Source of the DNA: Calditrichota bacterium
GTDB taxonomy: Bacteria > Calditrichota > Calditrichia > RBG-13-44-9 > J075
Direction: 5' to 3'
Assembly: GCA_024275555.1 (NCBI GenBank)
Contig: JAJRYW010000332.1
Coordinates: 1-38,315 of the forward strand
DNA: 38,315 nt
Below are positions 23,836 through 32,808 of the stretch, in pieces. The stretch's first letter is position 1. Each line of letters starts with the position of its first letter. The notes beneath the pieces were generated by a model that worked only from the letters and a program-made list of their open reading frames with translations, did no database searches and had not been told where the DNA came from. A program made the translations under genes and the position numbers.

Positions 23836-24144
23836 ATGGAAATAGACGGAAACCAGACCATAGGTATTGATGCCTATGTGAATCAGGTTCAAGATAAAAA
23901 TAAAGTCGGGATCCCCGACAACAAACCTGAAAAGACGGCAATGAAGACGGATACGGTTGTGATTTCAGATGCTGCCAAAAGAGTTCAGGAGGCCCGAAAG
24001 CAGTTGGATAACATTCCCGACGTTCGGGAAGATAAGGTATCACAGCTCAGAAGTCAGATTCAAGACGGAACTTACGAGATAAACGCTGATAAAATTGCGG
24101 GTAAAATGATTAAAGAAGGCCTTCTTAACGATGCCTTGAAATAG
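23836..24144 (+). CDS. flgM: FlgM, negative regulator of flagellin synthesis (anti-sigma-28)
   Basis: Small protein of 102 residues with the FlgM layout: a disordered, charged N-terminal half and a C-terminal helix pair, with the conserved core VREDKVSQLRSQIQDGTYEINADKIAGKMI near residues 63-92. FlgM binds and inhibits FliA (sigma-28) until the hook-basal body is finished, and is then exported. The ATG is preceded by AAGGAG. It is monocistronic, driven by a sigma-28-type promoter and closed by a strong terminator. No other flagellar gene is adjacent, so it is separated from the main flagellar cluster. Confidence 0.9.
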   Translation: MEIDGNQTIGIDAYVNQVQDKNKVGIPDNKPEKTAMKTDTVVISDAAKRVQEARKQLDNIPDVREDKVSQLRSQIQDGTYEINADKIAGKMIKEGLLNDALK

Positions 24145-24187
24145 TTATCTGCTATAGAATTTAATCTCACAGACTCGATCAATTCGA

Positions 24188-24216
24188 AATCCCGGGATTT
24201 TCCCGGGATTTTTTTT
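24188..24216 (+). terminator. Rho-independent terminator of flgM
   Basis: A perfect 10-bp stem AATCCCGGGA/TCCCGGGATT with a TTT loop is followed by a run of T residues to 24216. It lies 44 bp after the flgM stop. It also sits downstream of the convergent sppA gene but has a weaker U-run in that direction. Confidence 0.9.
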
Positions 24217-24267
24217 GTCTTCTCATCCAGTGCCGCTGCCGGACCTGATCTTACAGCGGGTTTGCGG

Positions 24268-26112
24268 TTAATGGACATCGCAGACCAGGCAGTAGGCATA
24301 AACCCCCTGGGGGTCGTTTAACTCTACAATACCCTCCAGTTCGGGACCAAATTTTTTAAAAAACCGAACTGCGGGGTGGGCAGCACGGCCAAAAATATTA
24401 TTGGTAGCACCTGCCAGAAAGCGATTAAGTCGTTTGATCAATTTTTCCCTGGCGGTCAGGGGTTGTTCAATATAGATGACATCGTAATCCTTTAAGTTTG
24501 CCATGTTTGCCGCCGATTGCACAGCATCCTGCAGATTGCCGAATTGGTCGACCAACCCTAGTTCTTTGGCCGTTTTTCCCGACCACACCCGGCCCTGGGC
24601 GATTTTTTCAACATCCTGGAGGGGCATATTTCTTCCCTCAGACACCGTTTTTATGAAGCGCCGATAATTGTGCTGGATGACTTGCTCCATTGAATCCGCA
24701 ACGATCGGATTGAGCGGACGGGTGGTATCAAAGGCATCGGCCATGCGGGTGGTTCCCACGCCGTCGTTATGAACGCCCAGATAATCGAGGCTTTTTTCAA
24801 ATGTTGCAAAGGCACTGTAAATTCCAATGGAACCGGTAATGGTGGTCGGAGCTGCCCAGATTTCATCGGCTGCCGAGGCGATCCAATACCCGCCGGAGGC
24901 GGCAATCGAGTTCATGGATGCAATCACCGGTTTACCGGACCGGCGGGTGAGTTCAATTTCTTTACGGATAATTTCAGAGGCCAGCGCACTGCCGCCCGGG
25001 CTGTCAATGTGAAGAACCAGCGCTTTGACCTCATCATCCAGACGCGCCTGCCGGATTAGATCCGTCAAGGTGTCGCCGCCGATTTTTCCAGCCGGCTGAA
25101 CCCCGTCCAGGATAATACCCTTGGCGACAATAATCCCCACTTTTGAGGTGCCTTCACGGTTATGTTTCCGTTGCGGTTGAATAAAGGCCAGGTAATCATC
25201 GAATTGAATCTGATTAATGGTCATTTCATCCTTATTTTCACCCACCAGGGCAATCAGTTCTTCTCTGACTTCATTCCTGGTTTTGAGTGCATCGACCAGA
25301 CCGTGATCCAGTGCAAGCTGGGCGGAGTCCCCTTTGACCCTTGACAGATTTTCGGATACATTGTTGATATAGTCGTCGACAGCTTCGAGCGGCAACCCAC
25401 GCAATTCGGCAATACTTCCTGTGTAGGCATCCCACAGATCACTCAACCACGACAAATTTGCCTCTTTTGCATAGTCGGACATATCATCCCGCAGGAAAGG
25501 TTCCAGGGCCGATTTGTAGGTGCCGACTCTAAACACGTGGAACTGAATCATCAATTTTTCCAGGGCGCTTTTAAAATAATTGCGATAGATGCCGAATCCG
25601 GTGAGTGCCACGCCTCCCATGGGATGCAGATATAAATGATCGGCATGGGCGGCCAGATAATACTGTTGCTGCCCGTAATAATCGCCGGAGGCATAGATGG
25701 GTTTGCCACCGGCTTTAAAACGTTTGAGTGCTTCACCGATATCGGCAAGCTTGCTGGGTGGGGCATTGCCCATATCATGCAAGCTGAGCACCAGCGCTTT
25801 TACGCGTTGATCTTCTTTGGCATAGTCAATCACATCGATTATGTCTTTGAGTAAAGTTTCTTCACGGCTCGCCTCGCCTATCAACCGGCTGGAAAGCATG
25901 GTTTCCGTTTTTTGGATAACAATATCACCCCGCGGCGATAAAATCAGCGCAGCTTCAGCGGGAAGATCTCTTTTGCCCTCGTAAAAAAAGATTGAAAGAA
26001 AAAGGATGATCAGTGCCAAAAATATTAAATTTCCAACAATAACACGACAGACCGAAAGACCTTGCCAAAAACCTCTGATCAAATAGCGGAAAGCTTTAAA
26101 TAATGATTTCAT
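24268..26112 (-). CDS. sppA: Signal peptide peptidase SppA, long (67K) type
   Basis: Membrane-bound serine protease of 614 residues that degrades cleaved signal peptides in the inner membrane. The ATG at 26112 gives an N-terminus like E. coli SppA (FRYLIRGFWQGL, then a single transmembrane segment at about 24-44). The tandem SppA repeats are present, with catalytic Lys200 in GTYKSALEPFLRDDMS of the first half and Ser406 in SIAASGGYWIA of the second, the dyad spacing of the 67K enzyme. The open frame extends upstream to 26205 without support. The C-terminal tail (AYCLVCDVH) carries two cysteines of no known role. Confidence 0.93.
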   Translation of the reverse strand: MKSLFKAFRYLIRGFWQGLSVCRVIVGNLIFLALIILFLSIFFYEGKRDLPAEAALILSPRGDIVIQKTETMLSSRLIGEASREETLLKDIIDVIDYAKEDQRVKALVLSLHDMGNAPPSKLADIGEALKRFKAGGKPIYASGDYYGQQQYYLAAHADHLYLHPMGGVALTGFGIYRNYFKSALEKLMIQFHVFRVGTYKSALEPFLRDDMSDYAKEANLSWLSDLWDAYTGSIAELRGLPLEAVDDYINNVSENLSRVKGDSAQLALDHGLVDALKTRNEVREELIALVGENKDEMTINQIQFDDYLAFIQPQRKHNREGTSKVGIIVAKGIILDGVQPAGKIGGDTLTDLIRQARLDDEVKALVLHIDSPGGSALASEIIRKEIELTRRSGKPVIASMNSIAASGGYWIASAADEIWAAPTTITGSIGIYSAFATFEKSLDYLGVHNDGVGTTRMADAFDTTRPLNPIVADSMEQVIQHNYRRFIKTVSEGRNMPLQDVEKIAQGRVWSGKTAKELGLVDQFGNLQDAVQSAANMANLKDYDVIYIEQPLTAREKLIKRLNRFLAGATNNIFGRAAHPAVRFFKKFGPELEGIVELNDPQGVYAYCLVCDVH

Positions 26113-26222
26113 ACCCTGACACCTCGCAATGAAGCGATCAAATAAATGGATTAATTTGAATAGAATATATATCAGAATCAAATAAAAAAAAGGGGGAACA
26201 CCCATTTATGTCACCCCGGACT

Positions 26223-26255
26223 TAAGAAATTTCGACTTTTTAAGAGATTATCAAT
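26223..26255 (+). repeat. Possible fragment of the ~115-bp dispersed repeat
   Basis: The words aagaaatttcgactttt and taagagattatcaat resemble the 3' end of the repeats at 3715-3829 and 34571-34684 (attttgactttttacgagattg). The match covers only about 30 bases with several differences, so it may be a decayed copy or chance. Confidence 0.35.
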
Positions 26256-26375
26256 CATTATATTTCAAGGAGGAATCAAAGTCCCCCCTTTTCTCCGAGC
26301 TCACTTCCGGCCAGTCGGACTTACAGCGCGGAAGACAGATCCGGACATCTACTAATAATATTTTATACTTTTTCA

Positions 26376-26403
26376 TTGCATTACTAAAATTATGTATTAG
26401 AAT
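26376..26403 (+). promoter_or_regulatory. Candidate sigma-70 promoter of dnaK
   Basis: TTGCAT (26376-26381), a 16-base spacer and TAGAAT (26398-26403) form a reasonable housekeeping promoter 65 bp upstream of the dnaK start. No heat-shock operator is recognisable in the region. Confidence 0.45.
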
Positions 26404-26467
26404 AAAGTAATGTTAAATAAAGCCAATACCCATAAATGGATTTCATATCAACAAGGAGGCAAACAAA

Positions 26468-28378
26468 ATGAGTAAAATTATCGGAATTGATCTTGGAACA
26501 ACCAACTCTTGTGTGGCCATCATGGAGGGAGGCGATGCCAACATCATCACCAACCCTGAAGGCGGCCGCACGACACCTTCTATGGTCGCCATATCAGATG
26601 ATGGTGAACGGCTGGTGGGTCAGATTGCCAAAAGACAGGCCGTTACCAATCCTGAAAACACCGTGTTCGGCATCAAGCGTCTCATCGGTCGGCGGTATGA
26701 CACCAAAGAGGTGCAGGATGACATTCGGGTGCTGCCCTATAAAATCGAAAAGGCCGCCAACGGAGATGTTCGTATCAACCTGCGCGGTAAACAGTACAGT
26801 CCGGCGGAAATTTCATCCTTTATATTAGCCAACATCAAAAAAACAGCCGAAGAGTACCTGGGTGAAAAGATTACGGACGCCGTGATCACCGTGCCGGCTT
26901 ACTTTAGCGACAGTCAGCGTCAGGCTACCAAAGATGCGGGCAAAATTGCCGGTCTCAATGTTTTGAGAATTATCAACGAGCCCACGGCTGCTTCTCTGGC
27001 CTATGGGCTGGACAAGAAAAAAGATGAAAAAATTGCAGTATTCGACCTTGGCGGCGGCACCTTTGATGTTTCTATTCTCGAAATCGGTGACGGAGTATTT
27101 GAAGTCAAGGCCACCAACGGCGATACACACTTAGGCGGAGAGGATTTCGATCTGTACCTGATTGATTACCTGGCGAACGAATTCAAAAAAGAACAGGGAA
27201 TTGATCTCAGAGGCGACAAGATGGCACTGCAGCGCCTGAAAGAGGCCGCTGAAAAAGCTAAGATAGAATTGTCGACTTCTATGCAGACGGACGTCAATCT
27301 GCCGTTTATCACCGCCGATGCCAACGGACCCAAGCATCTGGCCATCAAGATAACGCGGGCTAAGTTGGAAAATATAGTAGATGATTTACTCGACAAGCTC
27401 GAATCCCCCTGCCGGATCGCGTTGAAAGATGCCGGCTTTTCCACCGGGGATATAAACGAGGTCATCCTGGTTGGTGGGATGACCCGCATGCCGGCGGTTC
27501 AGGAGCGGGTAAAAAAGATATTCGGCAAAGAGCCCAACAAGAGTGTGAATCCGGATGAAGTTGTGGCTATGGGTGCCGCCATTCAGGGAGCGGTTTTAAA
27601 AGGTGATGTTCAGGATGTTCTGTTGCTGGACGTAACCCCGCTTTCCCTGGGTATTGAAACCCTGGGTGGGGTGATGACCAAACTGATTGAAAAAAACACC
27701 ACCATACCGGCAAAAAACAGCCAGCTTTTTTCCACAGCTGAAGACAATCAGCCGGCGGTATCGGTTCATGTACTCCAGGGGGAACGTGAAATGGCATCGG
27801 ACAACAAAACCCTGGGACGCTTCGAACTCACCGGAATTGCACCGGCCCCTCGGGGCTTGCCTCAGATCGAGGTCAGCTTTGACATCGATGCCAATGGAAT
27901 CGTGGAGGTGTCGGCCAAAGATCAGGCCACCGGAAAGCGGCAGTCTATCCGGATCACCCATTCGTCCGGCCTAAGCCGGGAAGAAATTGATCGTCTGATC
28001 AAGGATGCTGAAATTCATGCCGGCGAGGACAAAGCTAAAAAAGAACTGATCGATGCCCGCAACGCGGCCGATTCCCTGATTTATGCCACCGAGAAATCCA
28101 TGGCTGAATTCGATGATAAGCTGCCTGTTGGCACCCGTAATGAGGTTCAAGGCGTAATCAGTGATCTCAAGCGTGCCATGGAAAATGATAATCCGTCAGA
28201 AATCAAGCGCTTAACGGAAACCTTAACCCATGCCTCCCATCGACTGGCGGAATCCGTGTACCGGCAGCCGGGTGCCGGGTCCGGACAGCAAGCTGGAGCT
28301 GCTGCCGGTGGCTATGAATCAGCGCCTTCCGGTAATGATGATGAGGTGGTCGATGCTGAGTATGAAGAAGTCCGCTAA
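26468..28378 (+). CDS. dnaK: Chaperone DnaK (Hsp70)
   Basis: Complete Hsp70 of 636 residues. Actin-like ATPase motifs are [14 protein letters not shown] at the N-terminus, [14 protein letters not shown] near residue 193, [11 protein letters not shown] near 170, and [12 protein letters not shown] near 333. The substrate-binding domain follows ([16 protein letters not shown]) and the C-terminus ends in [13 protein letters not shown], the conserved acidic tail. The ATG is preceded by AAGGAGG. It is not followed by dnaJ or preceded by grpE, so the chaperone genes are split, or this is one of several hsp70 paralogues. The next gene is 254 bp away behind a structured spacer. Confidence 0.98.
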   Translation: MSKIIGIDLGTTNSCVAIMEGGDANIITNPEGGRTTPSMVAISDDGERLVGQIAKRQAVTNPENTVFGIKRLIGRRYDTKEVQDDIRVLPYKIEKAANGDVRINLRGKQYSPAEISSFILANIKKTAEEYLGEKITDAVITVPAYFSDSQRQATKDAGKIAGLNVLRIINEPTAASLAYGLDKKKDEKIAVFDLGGGTFDVSILEIGDGVFEVKATNGDTHLGGEDFDLYLIDYLANEFKKEQGIDLRGDKMALQRLKEAAEKAKIELSTSMQTDVNLPFITADANGPKHLAIKITRAKLENIVDDLLDKLESPCRIALKDAGFSTGDINEVILVGGMTRMPAVQERVKKIFGKEPNKSVNPDEVVAMGAAIQGAVLKGDVQDVLLLDVTPLSLGIETLGGVMTKLIEKNTTIPAKNSQLFSTAEDNQPAVSVHVLQGEREMASDNKTLGRFELTGIAPAPRGLPQIEVSFDIDANGIVEVSAKDQATGKRQSIRITHSSGLSREEIDRLIKDAEIHAGEDKAKKELIDARNAADSLIYATEKSMAEFDDKLPVGTRNEVQGVISDLKRAMENDNPSEIKRLTETLTHASHRLAESVYRQPGAGSGQQAGAAAGGYESAPSGNDDEVVDAEYEEVR

Positions 28379-28398
28379 GCGGTAAGTTCAATGATCCA

Positions 28399-28476
28399 AA
28401 GGCGGTGGGTTCGACTCCCGCCGCCTTCTCGCCTTCTACCAGTCTTCGCTCGGAGCAACGCGGAGAGCGAAGGCGA
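28399..28476 (+). other. Structured spacer: tRNA/tmRNA T-arm-like hairpin and second stem-loop
   Basis: AAGGCGGTGGG-TTCGACT-CCCGCCGCCTT folds as an 11-pair stem (one G-T pair) closed by TTCGACT, the exact 7-base pattern of a tRNA or tmRNA T-loop. A second stem CTTCGCTC/GAGCGAAG (28444-28451 with 28465-28472) follows, and TCGCCTTC (28429-28436) can alternatively pair with GAAGGCGA (28469-28476). No anticodon or D arm precedes it, because that DNA is the dnaK 3' end. No U-run follows, so it is not a standard terminator. Confidence 0.55.
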
Positions 28477-28632
28477 TTAACTATTTAAATTTCGAGACGC
28501 TTAATTATTCCTTTGACTTATTTATCCAATGTTTATAAAGACTAAACCTTTCCTCACAAAATTTTAGCAATATTTGCTTAGTCTGACGGCTATGGGGGGG
28601 GTGAAGCTGCTATCGAGCTAATTTTTTTTTTA

Positions 28633-29574
28633 TTGCTGGGCGCCGGTGCCTATGTCGGCTGGAATATCGGCGCAAATGATACGGCCAACTGCATCGGCAC
28701 GGCGGTGGGTTGCGGGTTAATAAATTTCCGGAAAGCCGCTGTTCTGGTTGCCGTCTTTGTGATTGTTGGTGCCATGCTCCAAGGCGAGCACGTCATGAAA
28801 ACCATCAGCAAGGGTATCGTCAAAGAGGATTTAAACTATCTTGCCGTCATTGTGGCGTTGATCTGTTCCGGATTTTTTGTGACCTTGGCCACGTTCTACA
28901 GAATTCCCACATCGACTTCCCAGGCGATTGTCGGCGGAGTTGTCGGAATCGGGCTGGCGGTGGGCGCTGAAATAGATTATGCCAAATTAATTGTCATTGC
29001 TGAAAGCTGGCTTGTCTGTCCCCTGCTGGTCATGGCGCTTTCTTTTGGATTAATGGCGCTGGTGAAATTTATACTGAACAAATTTGGCGCCAGGTCCCTT
29101 CTTTTCCAGCAGGCATTCGGCTGGCTGGCGATACTTTCAGCGTGTTACGTCGCCTACTCCATGGGAGCCAACAATGCCGGCAATGCCGTGGGTCCCATCG
29201 CCAATCTCAATATTTTACCGCCAAAGGTGCTTTTGTTCATCGGCGGGGTGAGCATTGCCGTGGGCACCCTGACCTATGGCAAAAAAGTCGCGGATACCGT
29301 CGGCAAGAGTATTGCTCCCCTTGACATTCCGAGCGCATTTGTCGCTCAGATTTCTTCCGCCGTCGGCATGCATCTTTTTTCTTTGTTCGGTATTCCGGTT
29401 TCCACCTCTTCCGCCATTGTGGGTGCCGTGGTAGGTGTCGGCCTGAAAAAAGGTGCGAAATCGATCAGTAAAAAAACCATTATGACCATCCTGATCGGAT
29501 GGGTGTTGACCCCGACCCTGGCAGGAACGGTTTCGTTTGTTTCATACCGGATAATAAACTATGTGGCAGGTTGA
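28633..29574 (+). CDS. pit: Inorganic phosphate transporter, PiT family (start uncertain)
   Basis: Pit-family permease of 313 residues from a TTG. The duplicated signatures are visible: GWNIGANDTANCIGTAVG at the N-terminus and YSMGANNAGNAVGPIAN in the second half, with PTSTSQAIVGG and PVSTSSAIVGA loops and about ten hydrophobic segments. Pit proteins usually begin about 10-14 residues earlier; here the same frame upstream codes GEAAIELIFFLL, but it has no start codon, and the only ATG (28592) is out of frame because of an eight-G run. Either the TTG is used, or the G-run length is wrong or variable. The DUF47 gene follows after 46 bp, a common partner. Confidence 0.9.
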   Translation: MLGAGAYVGWNIGANDTANCIGTAVGCGLINFRKAAVLVAVFVIVGAMLQGEHVMKTISKGIVKEDLNYLAVIVALICSGFFVTLATFYRIPTSTSQAIVGGVVGIGLAVGAEIDYAKLIVIAESWLVCPLLVMALSFGLMALVKFILNKFGARSLLFQQAFGWLAILSACYVAYSMGANNAGNAVGPIANLNILPPKVLLFIGGVSIAVGTLTYGKKVADTVGKSIAPLDIPSAFVAQISSAVGMHLFSLFGIPVSTSSAIVGAVVGVGLKKGAKSISKKTIMTILIGWVLTPTLAGTVSFVSYRIINYVAG

Positions 29575-29620
29575 TTGACTCGGGGTTGAATATCGCTAAA
29601 AAATTGAAGGAGAATGGATT

Positions 29621-30268
29621 GTGTTCTTCAAAAAAGAAAAAGAGGTCATCGAGCTGATTTTAAAGCATCTCAACCTGGTAGAGGATTCCCTGAAAAATGG
29701 TATCCGAACCATTGAGTTTTATCTTGACGGCAATATCAGCGAAGCGAAAGTTTTATGCCGCAGGGTGAGAAATGAAGAGTCGGAAGCGGATATCGTTCGC
29801 TATAAAACGCGGGATAAACTCTATTCCGGGGCTTATTTGCCTTTGCTGCGGGAGGACATCTACAAGCTGATTGAAAGTATTGACAAAGTGGCCAACGCCG
29901 GTGAAGCCTGCTGCGACTTTTTTCTAAACCAGCGTCCGTTGGTTCCTGCAGAAATGAAACCCCATTTTGTTGCCGTTTCACAGGAATCATTAGGCATTAT
30001 TGATAATCTCAAACTTGCGGTGCTATGTTACTTTAAAGGCGAATGCAAAATCGAAGTCGTGCGGGAACACACCAAAGAGATTGGTCTCCAAGAATCCAGG
30101 GTAGATAAACTCGAGTGGGATTTGACCAAGGAAATCTTTACATCCTCACTGGATTTTGCACACCAGATACACCTGAAAAATTGCCTCGATCACATCGTTG
30201 AAGTATCAGACCGGGCGGAGGATGCCGGAGATCAGCTGGAGCTGGCGACGCTGAAATCGATGGTTTAA
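29621..30268 (+). CDS. DUF47/PhoU-like Pit accessory protein
   Basis: All-helical protein of 215 residues of the DUF47 (TIGR00153, PhoU-related) family. It starts with GTG behind AAGGAG and has the family's helical bundle with RNEESEADIVRYKTRDKLY, LLREDIYKLIESIDKVANAGE and the C-terminal HIVEVSDRAEDAGDQLE region. These proteins are nearly always encoded beside Pit transporters and are thought to modulate phosphate uptake, with acidic residues suited to metal binding. It is the second gene of a pit-DUF47 unit. No Pho box was recognised upstream. Confidence 0.92.
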   Translation: MFFKKEKEVIELILKHLNLVEDSLKNGIRTIEFYLDGNISEAKVLCRRVRNEESEADIVRYKTRDKLYSGAYLPLLREDIYKLIESIDKVANAGEACCDFFLNQRPLVPAEMKPHFVAVSQESLGIIDNLKLAVLCYFKGECKIEVVREHTKEIGLQESRVDKLEWDLTKEIFTSSLDFAHQIHLKNCLDHIVEVSDRAEDAGDQLELATLKSMV

Positions 30269-30345
30269 CCGTTCATAGGTTCACCGTTCAAAGTTGCACA
30301 TGATTTATGCCATAGCGTAACCGTTCAAAGGTTCAATGCTCAACG
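30269..30345 (+). repeat. Short dispersed repeat words (ccgttcaaaggttca)
   Basis: Directly after the DUF47 stop, accgttcataggttc, accgttcaaagtt and aaccgttcaaaggttcaa recur within 75 bp. They resemble the ggttcagggttcaac words at 18465 and 31676. They are non-coding. Confidence 0.5.
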
Positions 30346-30505
30346 TTTAATTGCTAATTAGTTCCAAATTTTTATTAAGCCTGACGCAGCGGACGTTTTT
30401 CTCGTAAATACGCATCCCAAATCTACAATTGTCCCCTAAAAGCTGATTTAACGGAATAAAAACGGGATGAAAGTTAAGAGCCGCGTCATGCGTAATTTTA
30501 TCACC

Positions 30506-31654
30506 CTATGTTACCCCTATTTTTTCAAATTCTTTTATCTCTTTTTCCGAATAGCCCAGTTCCTGGAGAATGTCAGGTGTACTTTCGCCAAAATCCACCG
30601 GCGGGGTACGAACCGCCCCCGGTGTTTCACTTAGCTTGACAGGCACACCGAGGGTCTTTGACGTTTTGCCGTCGTTTCCCTTGATCTCAACCACCATTTC
30701 GCGTTGCCGGAAAAGCGGATCTTACAGAACCTCTGATAATGACTGGACCCGTCCCCAGCAAATATCCAAATCGCCGAGGATAGTATTCCATTTATCCAGG
30801 GTTTTTTGTTTAAACGCGTTGCGTACAAAATCGCGGATTTCTTTGCGGTGCTGATCATCATATTGCAGTTCTGCGTATTCAGGAACACCGAGAAGATCGC
30901 ACAATTGCTTCCAGAAGCGGTTTTCGACAGCACCTATGGAAATAAATCGTCCGTCGGCGGTTTCATAAGTATTGTAGCAGGCATAGCGATGGGACAAAAA
31001 ACTGTCGGCACGGGCGGGTTCCTGTCCGGTGAGCCGGCGGAAAAACAGTGCGGCGGGAAGAAACCCTACCATGCCGTCGGTCATGGAGATATCAATATAT
31101 TGTCCGTTACCGGTTTTTCCCCGGGCAAAGAGGGCTAACAGAATTCCGATGGCCGCATTCATACCACCGCCGGCAATATCGGCAATTTGAATTCCCGGGA
31201 TGGACGGGGGACGATCCGCTTCACCGATGAGGTCGAGAACACCGGCATAGCTCAGATAATTTGCGTCGTGTCCGACACGGTCGCGAAACGGTCCGGTCTG
31301 ACCGAACCCGGTAATCGAACAGTAGATAATTGCAGGATTGACCTTGCGAACTGTCTTGTAGCCGACTCCCAGTCGGTCAACAACACCTGGCCTGAAACCT
31401 TCCAACAGAACATCGGTGTTTTGGATCAGACGAAAAAAGATTTCCTTGCCTTTCTCGGTTTTCAGATTCAACGACATGTGCTCTTTGTTTCGATTGATCA
31501 AATTAAAAAAGAGTCCGTCCGCCAAAAAACGCTTGTCTTCGACAGCGATTACCCTGGCTCCGTGATCGGCCAGAATCATCGAACAGTAAGGGCCGGGCAA
31601 GAGGCGGGAAAGATCCAGGACGTTGACGCCGGCTAAGGCCCCAGGCTTCAGCAT
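30506..31654 (-). pseudogene. CaiB/BaiF-family CoA-transferase interrupted by one in-frame TAA
   Basis: Family III CoA-transferase, 382 codons, broken at codon 311 by TAA (30724-30722). Reading through in the same frame gives LSEVL-stop-DPLFRQREMVVEI and then the family's normal C-terminus (VPVKLSETPGAVR, ELGYSEKEI). Homologues commonly have Gln at the stop position, so a CAA-to-TAA change explains it. The N-terminal part has DLSRLLPGPYCSMILADHGARVI, LNLKTEKGK, YCSITGFGQTGP and catalytic Asp159 in IADIAGGG. The start is ATG 31654 behind AAAGGAG. These enzymes move CoA between carboxylic acids. The truncated 310-residue product would lack the C-terminal segment that interlocks the dimer, so it is probably inactive; a sequencing error is possible. 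Confidence 0.88.
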
Positions 31655-31675
31655 AAGTTTGCTCCTTTGCACATA

Positions 31676-31710
31676 GGTTGAGCGGTTCAGGGTTCAACGT
31701 TCCGGGTTGA
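31676..31710 (+). repeat. Short dispersed repeat (gaaccctgaac family)
   Basis: The words ggttgagcggttcag, ggttcaacgttcc and gggttga form a degenerate heptad-like array upstream of the CoA-transferase start. The inverse form lies at 31835-31866, so the two flank a 125-bp AT-rich segment as an imperfect inverted pair. Confidence 0.5.
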
Positions 31711-31834
31711 AAAACCCAAACAGCTCGTATTAAAGGGATTGTGTCTTCATCTGGTTATAAATCCGTTTCACCTAATGGAGTATGACGGGTATTCCGGATT
31801 TCGATTAATATTAAGAGCAGTATCCATCGGTTGT

Positions 31835-31866
31835 AACCTTTGAACCCTGAACCTGGAACCGCTCAG
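31835..31866 (+). repeat. Short dispersed repeat (gaaccctgaac family), inverted
   Basis: The words cctttgaaccctgaac and ctggaaccgctcag are the complement of the array at 31676-31710. The same words occur at 35151-35193. Confidence 0.55.
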
Positions 31867-31927
31867 TTCAGATTGAGTTCCTCAAATCCCTGCTGATAGC
31901 AGGACTGCTCAAGTGCAGTGCTCTTCC

Positions 31928-32734
31928 CTATTTCCCTTTAAACATCGGTTTTCTTTTTTCCATAAATGCGGTAACCGCTTCTACCACATCCTCGGATGGC
32001 AACACTGCGGCATTTTTCTGGGCCACATACTGCAAACCTGCATTGATTCCATAATCCCGGCTGTGCAGGATGACTTCCTTCGTCCCCTGGACCGTCAACG
32101 GCGGGCATTCAGAAATAAGACCGGCAATTTTTCGGGCCTCTGCATACAATGTCTGACGATCTTCGCAGATCCGTGTGAGCAGTCCCATCTGCAGGGCTTC
32201 CCCGGCAGTGAAGTCACGGCCTGTCAACGCCAGTTCCCTGAACCAGCCATGCCCGATGATGTACGGTAAACGCTGCAAAGTACCCAGATCGGCGATGATT
32301 CCCATGCGGGTTTCTCTGATACTGAAAACTGCATCTTTGGTGGCCAGGCGGATATCGCAGGCGCTTATCAGGTCAATACCGCCACCGATGCAATGGCTGT
32401 GAATGGCTGCAATTACCGGTTTGCGGCATTGTTCAATTTTGTTGAGCCCCCCCTGAAGCTCCAATATCGCTTTGCGGGTGTTTTCCCGCTGATCGGCACC
32501 TTTGCCGCTGAGCAAAGACCCAGCCTCCGTAAGATCGGTACCAGCTGTAAAGCTTTTGCCTTCGGCCTTGATGACCACCGCACGGATGGTAGTATCCTGG
32601 TCAAATTTTTCCAAATGCTCCGACAGCTCTTTAAAAAAAGGCGTTCCCATGGTATTGCGTTTTTCGGGGCGATCCAATGTCAACCAGGCAACATGTTCAT
32701 CTGTTTCAACTTTGAAGTAGGTGGTTGCGCTCAT
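31928..32734 (-). CDS. Crotonase-family enzyme with the dienoyl-CoA isomerase catalytic triad
   Basis: Enoyl-CoA hydratase/isomerase superfamily protein of 268 residues from the ATG at 32734 (behind AAAGGA). The oxyanion-hole segments are FTAGTDLTEAG and HSHCIGGG. Asp121, Glu141 and Asp149 (GGGIDLISACD, SIRETRMGIIADLGTLQRLP) have the same 20- and 8-residue spacings as the Asp-Glu-Asp triad of delta3,5-delta2,4-dienoyl-CoA isomerase (ECH1), and the GTLQRLP block is also shared. It thus probably isomerises dienoyl-CoA intermediates of unsaturated fatty-acid or aromatic degradation. A plain hydratase is less likely. It precedes the broken CoA-transferase in the same direction, 270 bp apart. Confidence 0.9.
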   Translation of the reverse strand: MSATTYFKVETDEHVAWLTLDRPEKRNTMGTPFFKELSEHLEKFDQDTTIRAVVIKAEGKSFTAGTDLTEAGSLLSGKGADQRENTRKAILELQGGLNKIEQCRKPVIAAIHSHCIGGGIDLISACDIRLATKDAVFSIRETRMGIIADLGTLQRLPYIIGHGWFRELALTGRDFTAGEALQMGLLTRICEDRQTLYAEARKIAGLISECPPLTVQGTKEVILHSRDYGINAGLQYVAQKNAAVLPSEDVVEAVTAFMEKRKPMFKGK

Positions 32735-32808
32735 ACGATGTCCTTTCTTTGCTAGTTCGCATATTTGACTTAATGACACTGAAAATAGTTGAGTTAAAGT
32801 CAAAATTC

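Larger units (their letters stand above)
26113..26467. other. Divergent intergenic region between sppA and dnaK
   Basis: This 355-bp region includes a fragment resembling the end of the ~115-bp dispersed repeat (26223-26255), an orphan AAGGAGGAATC ribosome-site-like word at 26270 with no following ORF, and a sigma-70-like promoter before dnaK. No CIRCE element or clear sigma-32 box was seen. Confidence 0.6.

Noticed and set aside
28399-28440. tRNA or tmRNA gene after dnaK
   Set aside because: Only a T-arm-like hairpin is present; the D arm, anticodon arm and CCA end are missing, and the upstream DNA is the dnaK coding end.
30722-30724. Recoding (selenocysteine or pyrrolysine) at the CoA-transferase stop
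   Set aside because: The codon is TAA, not TGA or TAG, and the position is not a catalytic residue; a nonsense mutation or sequencing error is simpler.
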